A DNA stretch of 32,194 nt from Alphaproteobacteria bacterium (GCA_009781045.1 WQYW01000049.1:1-32194); one strand, 5' to 3'. Shown: positions 16,093-25,577, numbered from the stretch's first letter. A program made the numbers and translations. Notes: generated by a model not told the origin, from the sequence alone.

Positions 16093-16440
16093 CGGTCGCC
16101 GTCATGCCAGAGGAGGGCCACCGCCGGCGTGCCGTCCGGGAGCGGGACCAGATTACCCAGACTATAGGAGTCGCCGGCACCGGTCTGGGCAACGGGCAGA
16201 AAACGTATGCCGGCGCGGCAGTTCCGGATGGAGCCCGTCGTCCATGACCTCCTGCGCGCAGGCAGTCAGCACCGATCCACTCGAAATCGCGAGCCGGGAT
16301 CAACAGCGGGTGGCGCGGACAGCATTCTCTCGCCAGGTCTCCTTCCAGTTCATAGAAGCTGTCAGACCGGCGTTGAGCCGGACTTGCGTCAGATCGCCCG
16401 GAAGCCGTGGGCGCGGCACGATTGCGCCAGTTCCTGAAAC
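15846..16440 (-). pseudogene. Decayed SMI1/KNR4 (SUKH) family gene
   Basis: On the minus strand, reading down from about 16220, one frame gives RFLPVAQTGAGDSYSLGN, then LVPLPDGTPAVALLWHDGDR and CFDEFVSLKMLKACADL. This is the C-terminal half of a SUKH-type protein: a small-residue GGGD-like turn, a strand, HDGD, and the S/CF-EFL helix. Upstream parts lie in other frames. One reads DSFYELEGDLARECC...LLIPARDFEWIGADCLRA, then QEVMDDGLHPEL one base shifted. Further up FQELAQSCRAHGFRAI ends in a stop. At least two frameshifts are needed to join them. The frame stops at 15846 after a tail that is antisense to the neighbouring gene. SUKH proteins are widely immunity proteins of polymorphic toxins; here the gene is dead. 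Confidence 0.6.
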
Positions 16441-16511
16441 TCGCGGCACCAGCCTCTCGTCGGTGTCGTGCCGGTTAACGGAAAGTGACAAGAGGAGCCG
16501 AAAACGGCACG

Positions 16512-16554
16512 GCCAACAACAAAGCCCGCGCGAGCGCAAAATGCTGGCGCGGGC
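16512..16554 (-). terminator. Intrinsic terminator of the ffh-rplS operon
   Basis: The stem GCCCGCGC/GCGCGGGC (16524-16531 and 16547-16554) is followed, in minus-strand reading, by TTTGTTGTTGG. It lies 58 bases past the rplS stop codon. Confidence 0.8.
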
Positions 16555-16611
16555 AAATCGGGTGTCAGAACGCAAAGCCGCTTTCGCGGGCGGGCGCCTG
16601 GAATGGCGCTC

Positions 16612-16992
16612 TCAGCCGTTGGCGGCGTTGGTGCGATCCTGCTTTTCGGCGATACGGGCGGACTTGCCGCGCAGGCCACGCAGATAATAGAGCTTGGCGC
16701 GACGGACCTTGCCGCGGCGCACCACCTTGATCGAGTCGATCATCGGCGACAGCAGCGGGAACACACGCTCGACTCCCTCACCATAGGAGATCTTGCGCAC
16801 TGTGAAGCTTTCGTTGATGCCGCCGCCGGAGCGGCCGATGCACACGCCCTCATAGGCCTGGACGCGGGTGCGGTCGCCTTCAACGACCTTGACGTTGACG
16901 ATAACGGTGTCGCCGGGTGCAAATTTCGGAATGGTCCTGCCCGCCGAGAGCCTGTCGAATTGCTCTTTTTCGAGCTGCTGTATCAGATCCAT
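16612..16992 (-). CDS. rplS: 50S ribosomal protein L19
   Basis: L19 lies at the 30S/50S interface of the ribosome. The 126-residue product starts [11 protein letters not shown] and has [53 protein letters not shown] and the basic [35 protein letters not shown] precedes the ATG. It is the last gene of the ffh-rpsP-rimM-trmD-rplS series, 108 bases after trmD. A terminator follows. Confidence 0.98.
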   Translation of the reverse strand: MDLIQQLEKEQFDRLSAGRTIPKFAPGDTVIVNVKVVEGDRTRVQAYEGVCIGRSGGGINESFTVRKISYGEGVERVFPLLSPMIDSIKVVRRGKVRRAKLYYLRGLRGKSARIAEKQDRTNAANG

Positions 16993-17100
16993 GGGGTATC
17001 TCCGTCGGCGCGCCCGGCCACAGCGGGGGGCTCGCGCAAATTCCTTCTATCCAGCGATCAGCGGATGGAGCGCCTCCTATAGGACAAAGGATAACGTTTG

Positions 17101-17835
17101 TCACCCTTTAGCGTTGTCCTTTGGCGCTTTTTGGTTGCGGGCCGCCCACAGGTCGGGCCTGCGCTGCCGGGTCAGCTCTTCGGCTTTTGCCTGCCGCCAG
17201 GCCGCGACTTTGGCATGGTCGCCCGAGATCAGGATCGCCGGGACGCCCTCGCCCTCAAAACGCTGCGGGCGGGTATAATGGGGATATTCCAGAAGGTTGC
17301 CGGCGAAGCTTTCCTCGCTGGCGGAGACCTCCTTGCCCATCACCCCGGGCAACAGGCGCACACAGGCGTCGAGCAGCGCCATGGCGGCGATTTCGCCCCC
17401 TGAAAGCACATAATCGCCGATCGAGACCTCTTCGAGCGCCCTTTTGTCGATAACCCGCTGGTCCACACCCTCAAAGCGCCCGCAGACAATCAGCGGAGCC
17501 GGTCCATGCGCCAGTTCCACCACCCGTGCCTGGGTCAGAGGCCAACCCCTTGGGCTCATCAGAAGGCGGGGCCGGGGTGCCGCATCGAGGGCACAGGCGC
17601 TGTCGATGGCAGACGCCAGAATATCGGCGCGCAGTACCATGCCCGGACCGCCGCCAGCAGGCGTATCATCGACACTGCGGTGGCGGTCGGTGGCAGAGGC
17701 GCGGATATCCCGGATTTCAAGGCTCCACAGGCCGTTTCCCAGCGCCCGGCCGGCCAGACTGACGCCGAGCGGCCCCGGAAACATTTCCGGAAACAGGGTT
17801 AAGACGATGGGCCGCCAGGCTGAGGAATCGGTCAT
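17101..17835 (-). CDS. trmD: tRNA (guanine-N1)-methyltransferase
   Basis: TrmD uses S-adenosylmethionine to methylate G37 next to the anticodon in tRNAs reading CNN/GGG-type codons, preventing frameshifts. The 244-residue product has [40 protein letters not shown], and the deep trefoil-knot SAM site [16 protein letters not shown] plus [18 protein letters not shown]. It also has the C-terminal [17 protein letters not shown]. Its ATG overlaps the rimM stop codon in ATGA (17832-17835), indicating translational coupling. Assignment is certain. Confidence 0.98.
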   Translation of the reverse strand: MTDSSAWRPIVLTLFPEMFPGPLGVSLAGRALGNGLWSLEIRDIRASATDRHRSVDDTPAGGGPGMVLRADILASAIDSACALDAAPRPRLLMSPRGWPLTQARVVELAHGPAPLIVCGRFEGVDQRVIDKRALEEVSIGDYVLSGGEIAAMALLDACVRLLPGVMGKEVSASEESFAGNLLEYPHYTRPQRFEGEGVPAILISGDHAKVAAWRQAKAEELTRQRRPDLWAARNQKAPKDNAKG

Positions 17836-18350
17836 GGTGCCGGGGCTTTGCCGGCGATCGCATCGCCGGGATTGATCACCACGCGTCCGCTGGCAAGATC
17901 GACTTCAGGCACCACCGGATCCGTGAAGGGCAGGAGCAGAGAGGGACCGTGCGAGGGCGCGATCTCCAGAATGTCGCCGGCACCGAAATTATGGACGGCG
18001 ACCACCCGTCCGATCGGCTCATTGCGGGTTGTGACCGCGGAAAGTCCGATCAGGTCGGTGTGATAATATTCCTCTTCCCCGGTAGCGGGCAGGCGGTCGC
18101 GTCCGACATGGAGTTCGGTGCCGTTGAGGCGCTCGGCGGCCTCGCGCGTGGTGATACCTTTGAAGTTCACCACCAGGAAGCCCCTGCCTTCACGAAGCGC
18201 GGTCAGTTCGAAGCTCCGATCCCCCTCGGCAGTCAGGAGCGGACCGTAGTCTTTGACCGCGAGCGGATCGCGGGTGAAGGTCCATAACCGCACCGCGCCC
18301 TGCACGCCATGGGCCGCGCCGATCCGCGCGATGCAGACGAGCCGGGCCAT
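17832..18350 (-). CDS. rimM: Ribosome maturation factor RimM
   Basis: RimM helps process 16S rRNA and assemble the head of the 30S subunit, binding S19. The 172-residue product has the N-terminal beta-barrel beginning [22 protein letters not shown] and the C-terminal PRC-like barrel with [29 protein letters not shown] and [15 protein letters not shown]. It starts ten bases after the rpsP stop and overlaps trmD by four bases. Confidence 0.97.
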   Translation of the reverse strand: MARLVCIARIGAAHGVQGAVRLWTFTRDPLAVKDYGPLLTAEGDRSFELTALREGRGFLVVNFKGITTREAAERLNGTELHVGRDRLPATGEEEYYHTDLIGLSAVTTRNEPIGRVVAVHNFGAGDILEIAPSHGPSLLLPFTDPVVPEVDLASGRVVINPGDAIAGKAPAP

Positions 18351-18360
18351 CGCGTCGGGC

Positions 18361-18693
18361 TTACTTCTTCGCCGCAGCTTCTGCCCGTGCCTTGCGCTCC
18401 TTGCGCGGCACCGCCTTTTCCGGGTTGTTGCGGGCTTCCCGGGTCTTGATCCCGGTCACGTCAAGCAGGCGCAGCACCCGGTCCGAGGGCTGCGCGCCCT
18501 TGGCAAGCCATTCCTTGACCTTGTCGCTGTCGAGTTTGAGGCGGGTGTCATTGTCCTTGGGCAGCAGCGGGTTGAAATAGCCAAGCCGCTCGATGAAGCG
18601 GCCGTCGCGCGGGGAACGCGAGTCGGCGGCGACGACATGGTAGAACGGGCGCTTCTTGGTGCCCGCACGCGCGAGGCGGATAACGACTGGCAT
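18361..18693 (-). CDS. rpsP: 30S ribosomal protein S16
   Basis: S16 is an early-binding protein of the 30S body. The 110-residue product has [41 protein letters not shown] and a Lys/Ala-rich alphaproteobacterial C-terminal extension. AAGGAG lies seven bases from the ATG. It is 161 bases downstream of ffh on the same strand. The chorismate-mutase gene that often sits between ffh and rpsP in alphaproteobacteria is absent. Confidence 0.98.
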   Translation of the reverse strand: MPVVIRLARAGTKKRPFYHVVAADSRSPRDGRFIERLGYFNPLLPKDNDTRLKLDSDKVKEWLAKGAQPSDRVLRLLDVTGIKTREARNNPEKAVPRKERKARAEAAAKK

Positions 18694-18854
18694 TTTAGTC
18701 TCCTTGAAGAAAAGCAGGTGTTGGGAAGGATGTTGTGAGTTGGCGCCTGAGCCGTTGTCTCGATGAAGAGTTAAAGGGTGTCAGAGCGCGAGGGGGTGGA
18801 AAACGGATTGCGCTGGCGAGGTCCGGAGGTCTCCGGCCCGGCGACGCTCTGGAG

Positions 18855-20387
18855 CTATTTCTTCTTTTTGGGTCCGCCTCCGGGCAGGTTGGGACGGGTG
18901 CTTTGTCCGGTGATCCCCGGGAAGCCGGGCAGACCACCAGGAGGGAGTCCACCGGGTCCAAAAGGCGGGCCTTTGAGCGCATCGCCCTGCATTTTCTCCG
19001 CCATGGCCTTGATCTCCTCAGGGCTCGGGGGTTTGACGCTGCCACCCAGACCCATCGATCTCGCGATCCCGGCGAGCGGTCCGCGCTTTCCGGAGTTGAG
19101 GGCTTTCATCGCGTCGGCGGTGTTGCGGTGCTGCTTGAGGAGCTGGTTGATCTTGTCGACGCCCTGGCCGGAGCCGGCGGCGATCCGCCGTTTGCGGCTG
19201 GCCTTGAGGATCTCCGGCTGACGGCGCTCCTCTCGGGTCATCGAGTCGATGATGGCGATCTGGCGTTTCAGCAGCCGGTCATCGATCCCGGCGGCGGCAA
19301 TCTGGTTCTTCATTCTGGCGATGCCGGGCATCATCCCCATCACCCCGCCGAGGCCCCCGAGCCTGGTCACCTGAAGCATCTGATCGCGCATGTCGTTGAG
19401 ATCGAACTGACCCTTGCGCATGCGCTCAGCGGTGCGCGCAGCCATCTCGGCGTCGATATTGGCAGCGGCCTTTTCCACCAGCGACACCACGTCGCCCATA
19501 CCGAGAATGCGGCCGGCGATACGGGTGGGATGGAAATCTTCCAGGGCATCGGTTTTTTCACCGGTGCCGATGAGCTTGATCGGCTTGCCGGTGACCGCAC
19601 GCATGGACAGCGCCGCGCCGCCGCGGCCGTCACCGTCGACCCGGGTGAGCACGATGCCGGTCAGGCCGACCCGCTGGTCGAAGGCACGGGCAAGATTGAC
19701 CGCGTCCTGGCCGGTGAGGGCGTCGGCGACCAGCAGGATTTCGTGGGGGGCGGCTGCGGCTTTGATGCCAGCGGCCTCCGCCATCATCTCTTCATCAAGT
19801 GTGGTGCGGCCGGCGGTGTCGAGCAGCACCACGTCATAGCCGCCGAGTTTGCCAGCCTCGAGGGCGCGTCGGGCGATCTGCGCCGGCTGCTGGCCCGGCA
19901 TCACCGGCAAAGTCGGGATATCGAGATCGCGGCCGAGAACCGCGAGCTGCTCCATCGCCGCCGGGCGGTAGATGTCGAGGGAGGCCATCAGTACCTTGCG
20001 CTTGTCGCGCTGGCTCAGACGGCGGGCGAGTTTGGCGGTGGTGGTGGTCTTGCCGGAGCCCTGCAGGCCGACCATCATGATCGGAACCGGCGGCACGGCA
20101 TTGGTGTCGATGGTCTGGCCCTCAGTGCCCAGGGTCGCAACCAGCTGGTCGTGAACGATCTTGACCACCATCTGGCCCGGGCTCACCGATTTGATGATGG
20201 TGGCGCCGATGGCCTGCTCGCGCACCTGCTCGGTGAAGCTCTGCACCACTTCGAGCGCCACGTCGGCCTCAAGCAGAGCGCGCCGCACTTCGCGCATCGC
20301 GGCGTCAACGTCCTTCTCACTGAGCGCACCGCGCCCGGTGAGGCGATCGAGGATGCCGCCAAGTCTTTCCGACAGGTTGTCGAACAC
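18855..20387 (-). CDS. ffh: Signal recognition particle protein Ffh (SRP54)
   Basis: Ffh binds 4.5S RNA and emerging signal peptides and delivers ribosomes to FtsY at the membrane, using GTP. The 510-residue product has the N domain (1-95). Its G domain carries GLQGSGKTTTTAKLA (P-loop 107-114), DTAGR (190-194) and TRVDGDGRGG (248-257, where TKLDGD is usual). The Met-rich M domain includes MRDQMLQVTRLGGLGGVMGMMPG and the RNA-binding GSGQGVDKINQLLKQ. A Gly/Pro-rich tail ends in KKKK. Translation starts at GTG 20387 (MFDNLSERLG) with AAGGA nine bases upstream. It is the first gene of the operon reading to rplS. Confidence 0.98.
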   Translation of the reverse strand: MFDNLSERLGGILDRLTGRGALSEKDVDAAMREVRRALLEADVALEVVQSFTEQVREQAIGATIIKSVSPGQMVVKIVHDQLVATLGTEGQTIDTNAVPPVPIMMVGLQGSGKTTTTAKLARRLSQRDKRKVLMASLDIYRPAAMEQLAVLGRDLDIPTLPVMPGQQPAQIARRALEAGKLGGYDVVLLDTAGRTTLDEEMMAEAAGIKAAAAPHEILLVADALTGQDAVNLARAFDQRVGLTGIVLTRVDGDGRGGAALSMRAVTGKPIKLIGTGEKTDALEDFHPTRIAGRILGMGDVVSLVEKAAANIDAEMAARTAERMRKGQFDLNDMRDQMLQVTRLGGLGGVMGMMPGIARMKNQIAAAGIDDRLLKRQIAIIDSMTREERRQPEILKASRKRRIAAGSGQGVDKINQLLKQHRNTADAMKALNSGKRGPLAGIARSMGLGGSVKPPSPEEIKAMAEKMQGDALKGPPFGPGGLPPGGLPGFPGITGQSTRPNLPGGGPKKKK

Positions 20388-20972
20388 GATACGCTGTCCT
20401 TACATCACCCTGCTGGCGCCGGGTTTGCTGGTTGCTGTGTCACGTCCCCCGATCGGCCCCTGCCTGGCGACCCCTTGCCCGGCCAGCCCCTGCCCCCGGA
20501 ATCAGGGCGGAGGGACGTGCCAAACAGCGGTGGCGCCCGAGAACGCATCGCGCTGTCGGACGTTGGCCTCCGGCGCCAGGGCACCGGTCGGCGGGTCGAA
20601 AAGAAAGCCTTTCCGAGAATTGGCAGGACTTAGAGCCGCAATGCGGCAAAAAGTCAAGTTTTGAAACTCGCTGGCCTCGCGGCTGTCATGTTCCAGCCGC
20701 GATCCGCGGGATCGGACTGCGATCGAAGCCGCATCCTCCGGATCGGCTCCGGGCGACCCTTCTGGGGGGCGACGCCCAGCGGGTGAGGCGACAATGGGGT
20801 CTCTCGACCGGCCAGCGGCCCCGCTTTGCGTGGTGCTGACCAGCTGCCGCCTGTGCAGCGCTGCCAGATTCCCCCCTTTAAGGCCATGACCGCAGAGAGA
20901 AAAAGGCGGGCGGTTCTGCCGTGAACCGCCCGCCTGTCATGAAGCAGACCCTGAAGCGGGGACGTGGGGGGG
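20388..20972. other. Intergenic region upstream of ffh
   Basis: The region holds the ffh promoter by position and the minus-strand terminator at 20900-20934. I looked for the 4.5S RNA core (GGAAGGAAGCA) and did not find it. The open frames have no protein character. Confidence 0.5.
20900..20934 (-). terminator. Intrinsic terminator of the secreted GyrI-like gene
   Basis: A perfect 11-bp stem, GGCGGGCGGTT/AACCGCCCGCC (20905-20915 and 20924-20934), is followed on the minus strand by TTTTTCTCTC. It lies 38 bases past the stop codon at 20973. Confidence 0.93.
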
Positions 20973-21584
20973 CTATTTCAGCGGCACATAGACATTGATC
21001 ACCAGCTTGTCCTCGGCGGTGGTCAGAGGATCAACCGTATATTCCTCAATGAAGCTTTCCTTGGCTTCGAGTTTCTTGTCGTCGAGGTAATTGGTGATGG
21101 CTTCGTAGGTGCTGTCCATATTGTCGTAGGAACCGCGATGGACGAATTTCAGGGTCTTGCCGTCGGGGGACAGGCCGATGCTCATGTCCTTGGGCAGTGT
21201 GGTCGGTTCCTGGTCGATCGGGATCTCGGCCATATAGGTGAAACCGTTGTCGTCGGTCGAGGTGTAGACGATGGTGGGATTGCCCAGCGCCTTGATCGAC
21301 TGTTTGTCGAGCAGGGCGTTCATGTCCTTGAGCGTGTCGGTCAGGGTGTCGAAGGCCGAATCCCAGTTGCCGCTGCCTTTGGCGACCAGAACCTTTCTTG
21401 GCTGCAGCGTCACCTCTTCGGCTTTGATGTCGACGGGCGCGGCCTTCTCACCGCTGGCGGCCGGAGCGGCGGCGTCGGCCGGCGCCGGGGTCGGGGTCGG
21501 GGTCTGTGCTGGCGCGGCACCGACAGAGAAGGCCGCTGCGATCAGGGCTGCCAGGGAAAGGCGGAAAAGGTGGGCACGTTTCAT
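20973..21584 (-). CDS. Secreted GyrI-like (effector-binding) domain protein, 203 aa
   Basis: The start at 21584 (MKRAHLFRLSLAAL) has GGGAG about nine bases upstream. The frame extends 18 codons further without a site. Residues 1-26 form a signal peptide with likely cleavage after GAAPAQ, followed by a Pro/Ala/Thr linker (to about 60). The C-terminal 100 residues read as an AraC/GyrI-type effector-binding fold: TYMAEIPIDQEP, IGLSPDGKTLKFVHRGSYDNMDSTYEAITNYL, then FIEEYTVDPLTTAEDKLVINVYVPL. This ends in the strand with the characteristic acid and the IxVPL end. A periplasmic small-molecule-binding role is inferred. It is monocistronic with its own terminator. Confidence 0.75.
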   Translation of the reverse strand: MKRAHLFRLSLAALIAAAFSVGAAPAQTPTPTPAPADAAAPAASGEKAAPVDIKAEEVTLQPRKVLVAKGSGNWDSAFDTLTDTLKDMNALLDKQSIKALGNPTIVYTSTDDNGFTYMAEIPIDQEPTTLPKDMSIGLSPDGKTLKFVHRGSYDNMDSTYEAITNYLDDKKLEAKESFIEEYTVDPLTTAEDKLVINVYVPLK

Positions 21585-22050
21585 TCCGGAATTCTCCCGC
21601 TTGCTCGTTCTGTCTGCTCTGCAATGAGGCCAAGGCAATGCCTCGGATGGGGGGCGCGAAGCCCTCAGGTGATGTTCTGCGGCGAATCGTCATCCGTCGG
21701 GAACCCGACCGCTCCCCGGAACCTTAGCATTCCTTTTCGGGTTTCGTAACCATCCCGGTTGCGCGTTGCAGCTGGAACAGACCGGATGCAGATGCGCAAT
21801 GCGCGAGCGGCCGCCGCCTGGCGCTTCGTTAACGGAAGGTGAAGGAAGATCGCTCCGGTTTGCGTCAGCGCCCGGACAGGAGCCAGCTGCGGCGGTGGGC
21901 CTGGCCTGATTGTGCCCGGTTGCCTGAGGCCTGGCGGGGCGCGGTGACTGGTCAAGCGCCTCGTGCGACGCCATATAGGCCGGCAGGCGCCATCAGGCGG
22001 GCTTTTGGGAAAAAAGGGCTTCTGGCCGTTTCGAACTCCGGAAAAATTTC
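21585..22050. other. Divergent intergenic region between the GyrI-like gene and dapF
   Basis: Both genes are transcribed away from it, so it must hold two promoters. I see no clear consensus and no RNA gene. The open frames are not convincing. Confidence 0.45.
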
Positions 22051-22923
22051 ATGACCGTGCTGGCCAATCGCGGCTTTGCCAAAATGAACGGCATCGGCAA
22101 CGCCATTGTTGTGGTGGATCTCCGTGACGGGGCCGGCCGGGTCAGCGCCGAGGAGGCCCGGGCGGTGGCCTCTCCGGAGGGGGTGCCGTTCGATCAGCTG
22201 ATGGTGCTCTACCCGCCACGCTGTGTCGGCACCGCGGCTTATGTCGGTATCTATAACAGCGACGGCTCGAGGTCCGGAGCCTGTGGCAACGGCATGCGCT
22301 GTGTGGCCCGCCTTGTGTTTGAAGAAAGCGGCCGCCGGGAGGCTCTGTTTGAGACCGATTCGGGTCTGATCCCGTGCCGCCAGACCGCTTCCGATCTCTA
22401 CAGTGTGGACATGGGGGTGCCGAAATTCGGCTGGCGCGACATTCCCCTGGCCGAGGAATTCCGCGACACCCGCTATATCGAACTTCAGATCGGGCCCATC
22501 GATCATCCCATCCTGCATTCGCCATCGGTGGTCTCGATGGGCAACCCCCACGCCATCTTCTGGGTCGACGATGTCGCCGCCTATGATCTCGCCCGTTTCG
22601 GCCCGCTGCTGGAAAACCACCCGATTTTCCCCGAGCGAGCCAATATCACGCTGGCCCGTGTGGTCGACCGCACGCATCTCACCATCCGCACCTTTGAACG
22701 TGGCGCCGGCCTCACGCTGGCCTGCGGCTCGGCCGCCTGTGCCAGCGTGGTGGCGGCAGCGCGGCTCAGGCGCACAGAACGGGTGGCCGAGGTCACGCTG
22801 CCGGGCGGGAAACTGGAAATCGAGTGGCGGGTGAGCGACGACCATGTGGTGATGACCGGGCCGGCGGCGTTCGAATATGAGGGCCGCTTCGATCCGGCGC
22901 TGTTTGTCCCGGCAGGGCCATGA
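22051..22923 (+). CDS. dapF: Diaminopimelate epimerase
   Basis: DapF converts LL- to meso-diaminopimelate for lysine and peptidoglycan by a two-cysteine, cofactor-free mechanism. The 290-residue product has [15 protein letters not shown] and the first catalytic cysteine in GACGNGMRC (Cys78). It also has [14 protein letters not shown] and the second catalytic cysteine in [10 protein letters not shown] (Cys225). The sequence FAKMNGIGN has I where H is frequent (FxKMHGxGN). The ribosome site is weak. Its stop overlaps the mtaB start by four bases (ATGA), the usual alphaproteobacterial dapF-mtaB arrangement. Confidence 0.97.
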   Translation: MTVLANRGFAKMNGIGNAIVVVDLRDGAGRVSAEEARAVASPEGVPFDQLMVLYPPRCVGTAAYVGIYNSDGSRSGACGNGMRCVARLVFEESGRREALFETDSGLIPCRQTASDLYSVDMGVPKFGWRDIPLAEEFRDTRYIELQIGPIDHPILHSPSVVSMGNPHAIFWVDDVAAYDLARFGPLLENHPIFPERANITLARVVDRTHLTIRTFERGAGLTLACGSAACASVVAAARLRRTERVAEVTLPGGKLEIEWRVSDDHVVMTGPAAFEYEGRFDPALFVPAGP

Positions 22924-24176
22924 AGGACATTGAGATCGTCAGCTTCGGCTGCCGCCTCAACCGCCATGAGGCCGACGTGATCCGCCATGAGGCGCGAGAG
23001 GCGGGGCTCACCGACACCATCGTGGTCAACAGCTGCGCCGTGACCGCGGAAGCGGTGGCGCAGACCCGTCAATCCATCCGCCGGCTGCGCCGTCAGCACC
23101 CGCAGGCGCGGATCGTGGTGACCGGTTGTGCCGCCCAGACCGACGCGGCGATGTTCGCCGCCATGCCCGAGGTCGATCGTGTCCTCGGCAATGCCGACAA
23201 GATGGGCTCTGAAGCCTGGCGTCAGGCGCGCGAGGCGCTGGATGGCGGGGCTGGCGACAAGGTCGCCGTCGGCGATATCATGACGGTGCGGGCGATGGCG
23301 CCGCATCTTTCGAGCCGGACGGTCAGCGCATTGCCGCGCGCCTTTGCCCAGGTGCAGAACGGCTGTGATCACCGCTGCAGCTTCTGCATCATCCCCTTCG
23401 GGCGCGGCAATTCGCGCTCGGCACCGCCCGATTCCGTGGTTGGACAGGTGCGCGCCCTGGTCGCCCAGGGCCATGCCGAGATCGTCCTAACCGGGGTTGA
23501 TCTGACGAGCTATGGCACCGACCTCGCAGGCTGCCCGCGGCTTGGAGCACTGACACGGCAGATTCTGCGCGAGATTCCCGAACTCAGGCGGCTGCGGATT
23601 TCGTCGATTGATTCGTTCAAAGCCGACGCCGAGCTGCTGGATGCCATCGCCACCGAGGAGCGGCTGATGCCGCATCTGCATCTTTCGCTGCAGGCGGGCG
23701 ATGATGTGATCCTCAAGCGGATGAAACGGCGTCATAGCCGTTCGGATGCCATTGCACTCTGTGCAGAATTGCGGCTTCTGCGACCCGATATCGCGCTCGG
23801 GGCCGATCTCATCGCCGGCTTTCCGACGGAGACCGAGGACATGTTCCGCCGCTCCCTCGATCTGGTGGAGGAATGCGGCCTGACGTTTCTGCACGTGTTT
23901 CCGTTTTCGTCGCGCCCCGGCACGGTTGCGGCACGGATGCCGCAGCTTGCCGCAGGCGTGATCCGCGAGCGCGCCACGCGCCTGCGCGCGGCCGGCGCGG
24001 CGGCATTGACGCGCCGGCTTGAGAGTGAGCGGGGTGCGAGCCGTGCGGTGCTGATTGAGAGTTCAACTCAGGGGCGCACCGAGCATTTTCTCCCCGTAGC
24101 GATTACGGGGGCCAAGACAGGTGAGGTGATCACCTGCCGCATCGCGGGCCATGACCGGGAGCGGCTGCTGCTGTGA
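22920..24176 (+). CDS. mtaB: tRNA t6A37 methylthiotransferase MtaB
   Basis: MtaB is a radical-SAM enzyme that adds a methylthio group to t6A37 in tRNAs reading ANN codons. The 418-residue product has the N-terminal UPF0004 domain with cluster cysteines Cys11 (FGCRLN), Cys39 (VNSCAVT) and Cys70 (VTGCAAQ). The radical-SAM motif [17 protein letters not shown] follows (Cys149, Cys153, Cys156), then [33 protein letters not shown] and [15 protein letters not shown], and finally a TRAM-like C-terminus. It is translationally coupled to dapF and ends in a palindrome shared with ilvE. Confidence 0.95.
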   Translation: MKDIEIVSFGCRLNRHEADVIRHEAREAGLTDTIVVNSCAVTAEAVAQTRQSIRRLRRQHPQARIVVTGCAAQTDAAMFAAMPEVDRVLGNADKMGSEAWRQAREALDGGAGDKVAVGDIMTVRAMAPHLSSRTVSALPRAFAQVQNGCDHRCSFCIIPFGRGNSRSAPPDSVVGQVRALVAQGHAEIVLTGVDLTSYGTDLAGCPRLGALTRQILREIPELRRLRISSIDSFKADAELLDAIATEERLMPHLHLSLQAGDDVILKRMKRRHSRSDAIALCAELRLLRPDIALGADLIAGFPTETEDMFRRSLDLVEECGLTFLHVFPFSSRPGTVAARMPQLAAGVIRERATRLRAAGAAALTRRLESERGASRAVLIESSTQGRTEHFLPVAITGAKTGEVITCRIAGHDRERLLL

Positions 24177-24191
24177 GGTCTTCACAGCAGC
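24167..24191. other. Perfect 10-bp dyad containing both convergent stop codons
   Basis: GCTGCTGTGA and TCACAGCAGC are separated by five bases. The left TGA is the mtaB stop. The right arm read in reverse supplies the ilvE stop. There is no T-run on either side, so at best this is a weak or Rho-assisted transcription barrier. Confidence 0.6.
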
Positions 24192-25261
24192 TTGCGGACC
24201 CAGTTGGCGGGGTCGGGGGCGCGACCGGACTGGATATCGACCAGCTGTTTGCGCAGGCCCATGGCCACCGGCCCGGCACAACCGCCGTTGATGAGGAAAT
24301 CACCTTGTCTCGAGCATACTTTGCCGATCGGCGAGATCACTGCGGCGGTGCCGCAGGCAAAGGCCTCCTTCAGCCGGCCGCTGGCGGCGTCGTTTCGCCA
24401 CTGCTCGATGGAATAGAGTTCCTCACGCACTTCGGTGCCGGCAGCCCGCGCCAGAGTGAGGATCGAATCACGGGTGATGCCGGGCAGGATGGTGCCGAGC
24501 GGCGGCGTCAGAAGCGCGCCATCGTCGAAGACAAAGAACACGTTCATGCCGCCGAGCTCCTCGACATAGCGGCGCTCCCGCGCATCCAGGAACACCACCT
24601 GGTCGCAGCCATGGGCGATGCCCTCGGCCTGGGCGCGCAGGCTGGCGGCATAATTGCCGCCGCATTTGACCGCTCCGGTGCCGCCGACGGCGGCGCGGGT
24701 GAAGTTTTCCGACACCCAGATCGAAACCGGAGCCGGACCGCCCTTGAAATAGGAACCGACCGGGGAGGCGATGACCGCGAAGATATAGTCGCGCGAGGGT
24801 TTGACGCCGAGGAAGATCTCGCTGGCGATCATGAAGGGGCGCAGATAGAGGCTGCCGTCGCCGTCCGGGATCCAGGCGCGATCAATCCGCACGACCTGCT
24901 CGACGGCGTCGATGAAGGTCTCCTGAGGGATCGGCGGCATGGCCAGGCGCTCCGCCGAATCATGGAAACGACGGGCATTGGCGTCGGGGCGGAACAGGTT
25001 GACCCCGCCATCGGCGGATTTATAGGCCTTGAGGCCTTCGAAAATTTCCTGGGAGTAATGCAGGACCGCGGCGGCCGGATCGAGCTGAAAAGGGGTGCGG
25101 GCGCAGATTCGGGCGCCATGCCAGCCGTTGGCCTCCGAAAACTGCACCACCGCCATGTGATCGGTGAAAACCCGCCCGAAGCCGGGGTCGACCAGCCTGT
25201 TGCGGCGATCGGCATCGGATGTCGGCTCTGCCGCTGGCTGAATTTCAAATTGCAAACTCAC
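24182..25261 (-). CDS. ilvE: Branched-chain amino acid aminotransferase
   Basis: IlvE is the PLP enzyme for the last step of leucine, isoleucine and valine synthesis. The start is set at GTG 25261 (reading VSLQFEIQP) because AGGAGG lies eight bases upstream. The frame is open to 25330 but the extra residues lack family similarity. The 359-residue product has GFGRVFTDHM, LHYSQEIFEGLKAYK and RPFMIASEIFLGV. The PLP lysine is in TGAVKCGGNYAASL (Lys199), followed by VEELGGMNVFFVF and GTAAVISPIGKV. It is of the fold-type IV, BCAT-II-like length class. It is divergent from the MarR gene and convergent with mtaB. Confidence 0.95.
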   Translation of the reverse strand: MSLQFEIQPAAEPTSDADRRNRLVDPGFGRVFTDHMAVVQFSEANGWHGARICARTPFQLDPAAAVLHYSQEIFEGLKAYKSADGGVNLFRPDANARRFHDSAERLAMPPIPQETFIDAVEQVVRIDRAWIPDGDGSLYLRPFMIASEIFLGVKPSRDYIFAVIASPVGSYFKGGPAPVSIWVSENFTRAAVGGTGAVKCGGNYAASLRAQAEGIAHGCDQVVFLDARERRYVEELGGMNVFFVFDDGALLTPPLGTILPGITRDSILTLARAAGTEVREELYSIEQWRNDAASGRLKEAFACGTAAVISPIGKVCSRQGDFLINGGCAGPVAMGLRKQLVDIQSGRAPDPANWVRKLL

Positions 25262-25577
25262 TCGCCCGTCCTCCTGCTGCCCGAAGTGGTCATGTCTGGT
25301 GGGCCCTGCCTTGAGATTGCGCCGGATCAAGTGGCCCGGAGACGGTCAAGTGGCCGCGGCGCAACCCAAGCGTGCACGGTTTTCGTCGCTGTGATGCTTT
25401 TGCCCAAGGCAGAAGTCCAGTATGTTTTGCCAAAATGCCGCCCGACGATCGCATGGTCAACATTCCGGCTGTCGTCATTTCCATGGGCTCCTTCGGGTAT
25501 TGCCACCCGGAAGGCCGTGATGTGAAAATATTGTTCAGGTTGCCGGTTTCATAACATCAAACCGAAGATGTGTCAAT
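25262..25577. other. Divergent intergenic region between ilvE and the MarR gene
   Basis: The region holds the AGGAGG site of ilvE and an imperfect palindrome around CCTTCGGGT...ACCCGGAAGG (about 25492-25513). A clean inverted repeat lies just before the MarR gene (25544-25564). Confidence 0.5.
25544..25564. promoter_or_regulatory. Candidate operator upstream of the MarR gene
   Basis: CGGTTT and AAACCG are perfect 6-bp arms separated by nine bases, ending 13 bases before the ATG at 25578. MarR-family regulators often repress their own gene from such a dyad, so autoregulation is likely but not shown. Confidence 0.4.

Noticed and set aside
18735..20633. Long open frame of 632 codons on the plus strand opposite ffh
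   Set aside because: It is the antisense shadow of ffh, whose domains are complete on the minus strand; GC-rich codon use keeps the opposite strand open.
20640..20890. 4.5S (SRP) RNA gene near ffh
   Set aside because: The conserved GGAAGGAAGCA core is absent.
24173..25525. Open frame of 450 codons opposite ilvE
   Set aside because: It is the shadow of ilvE; the translated product has no recognisable pattern.
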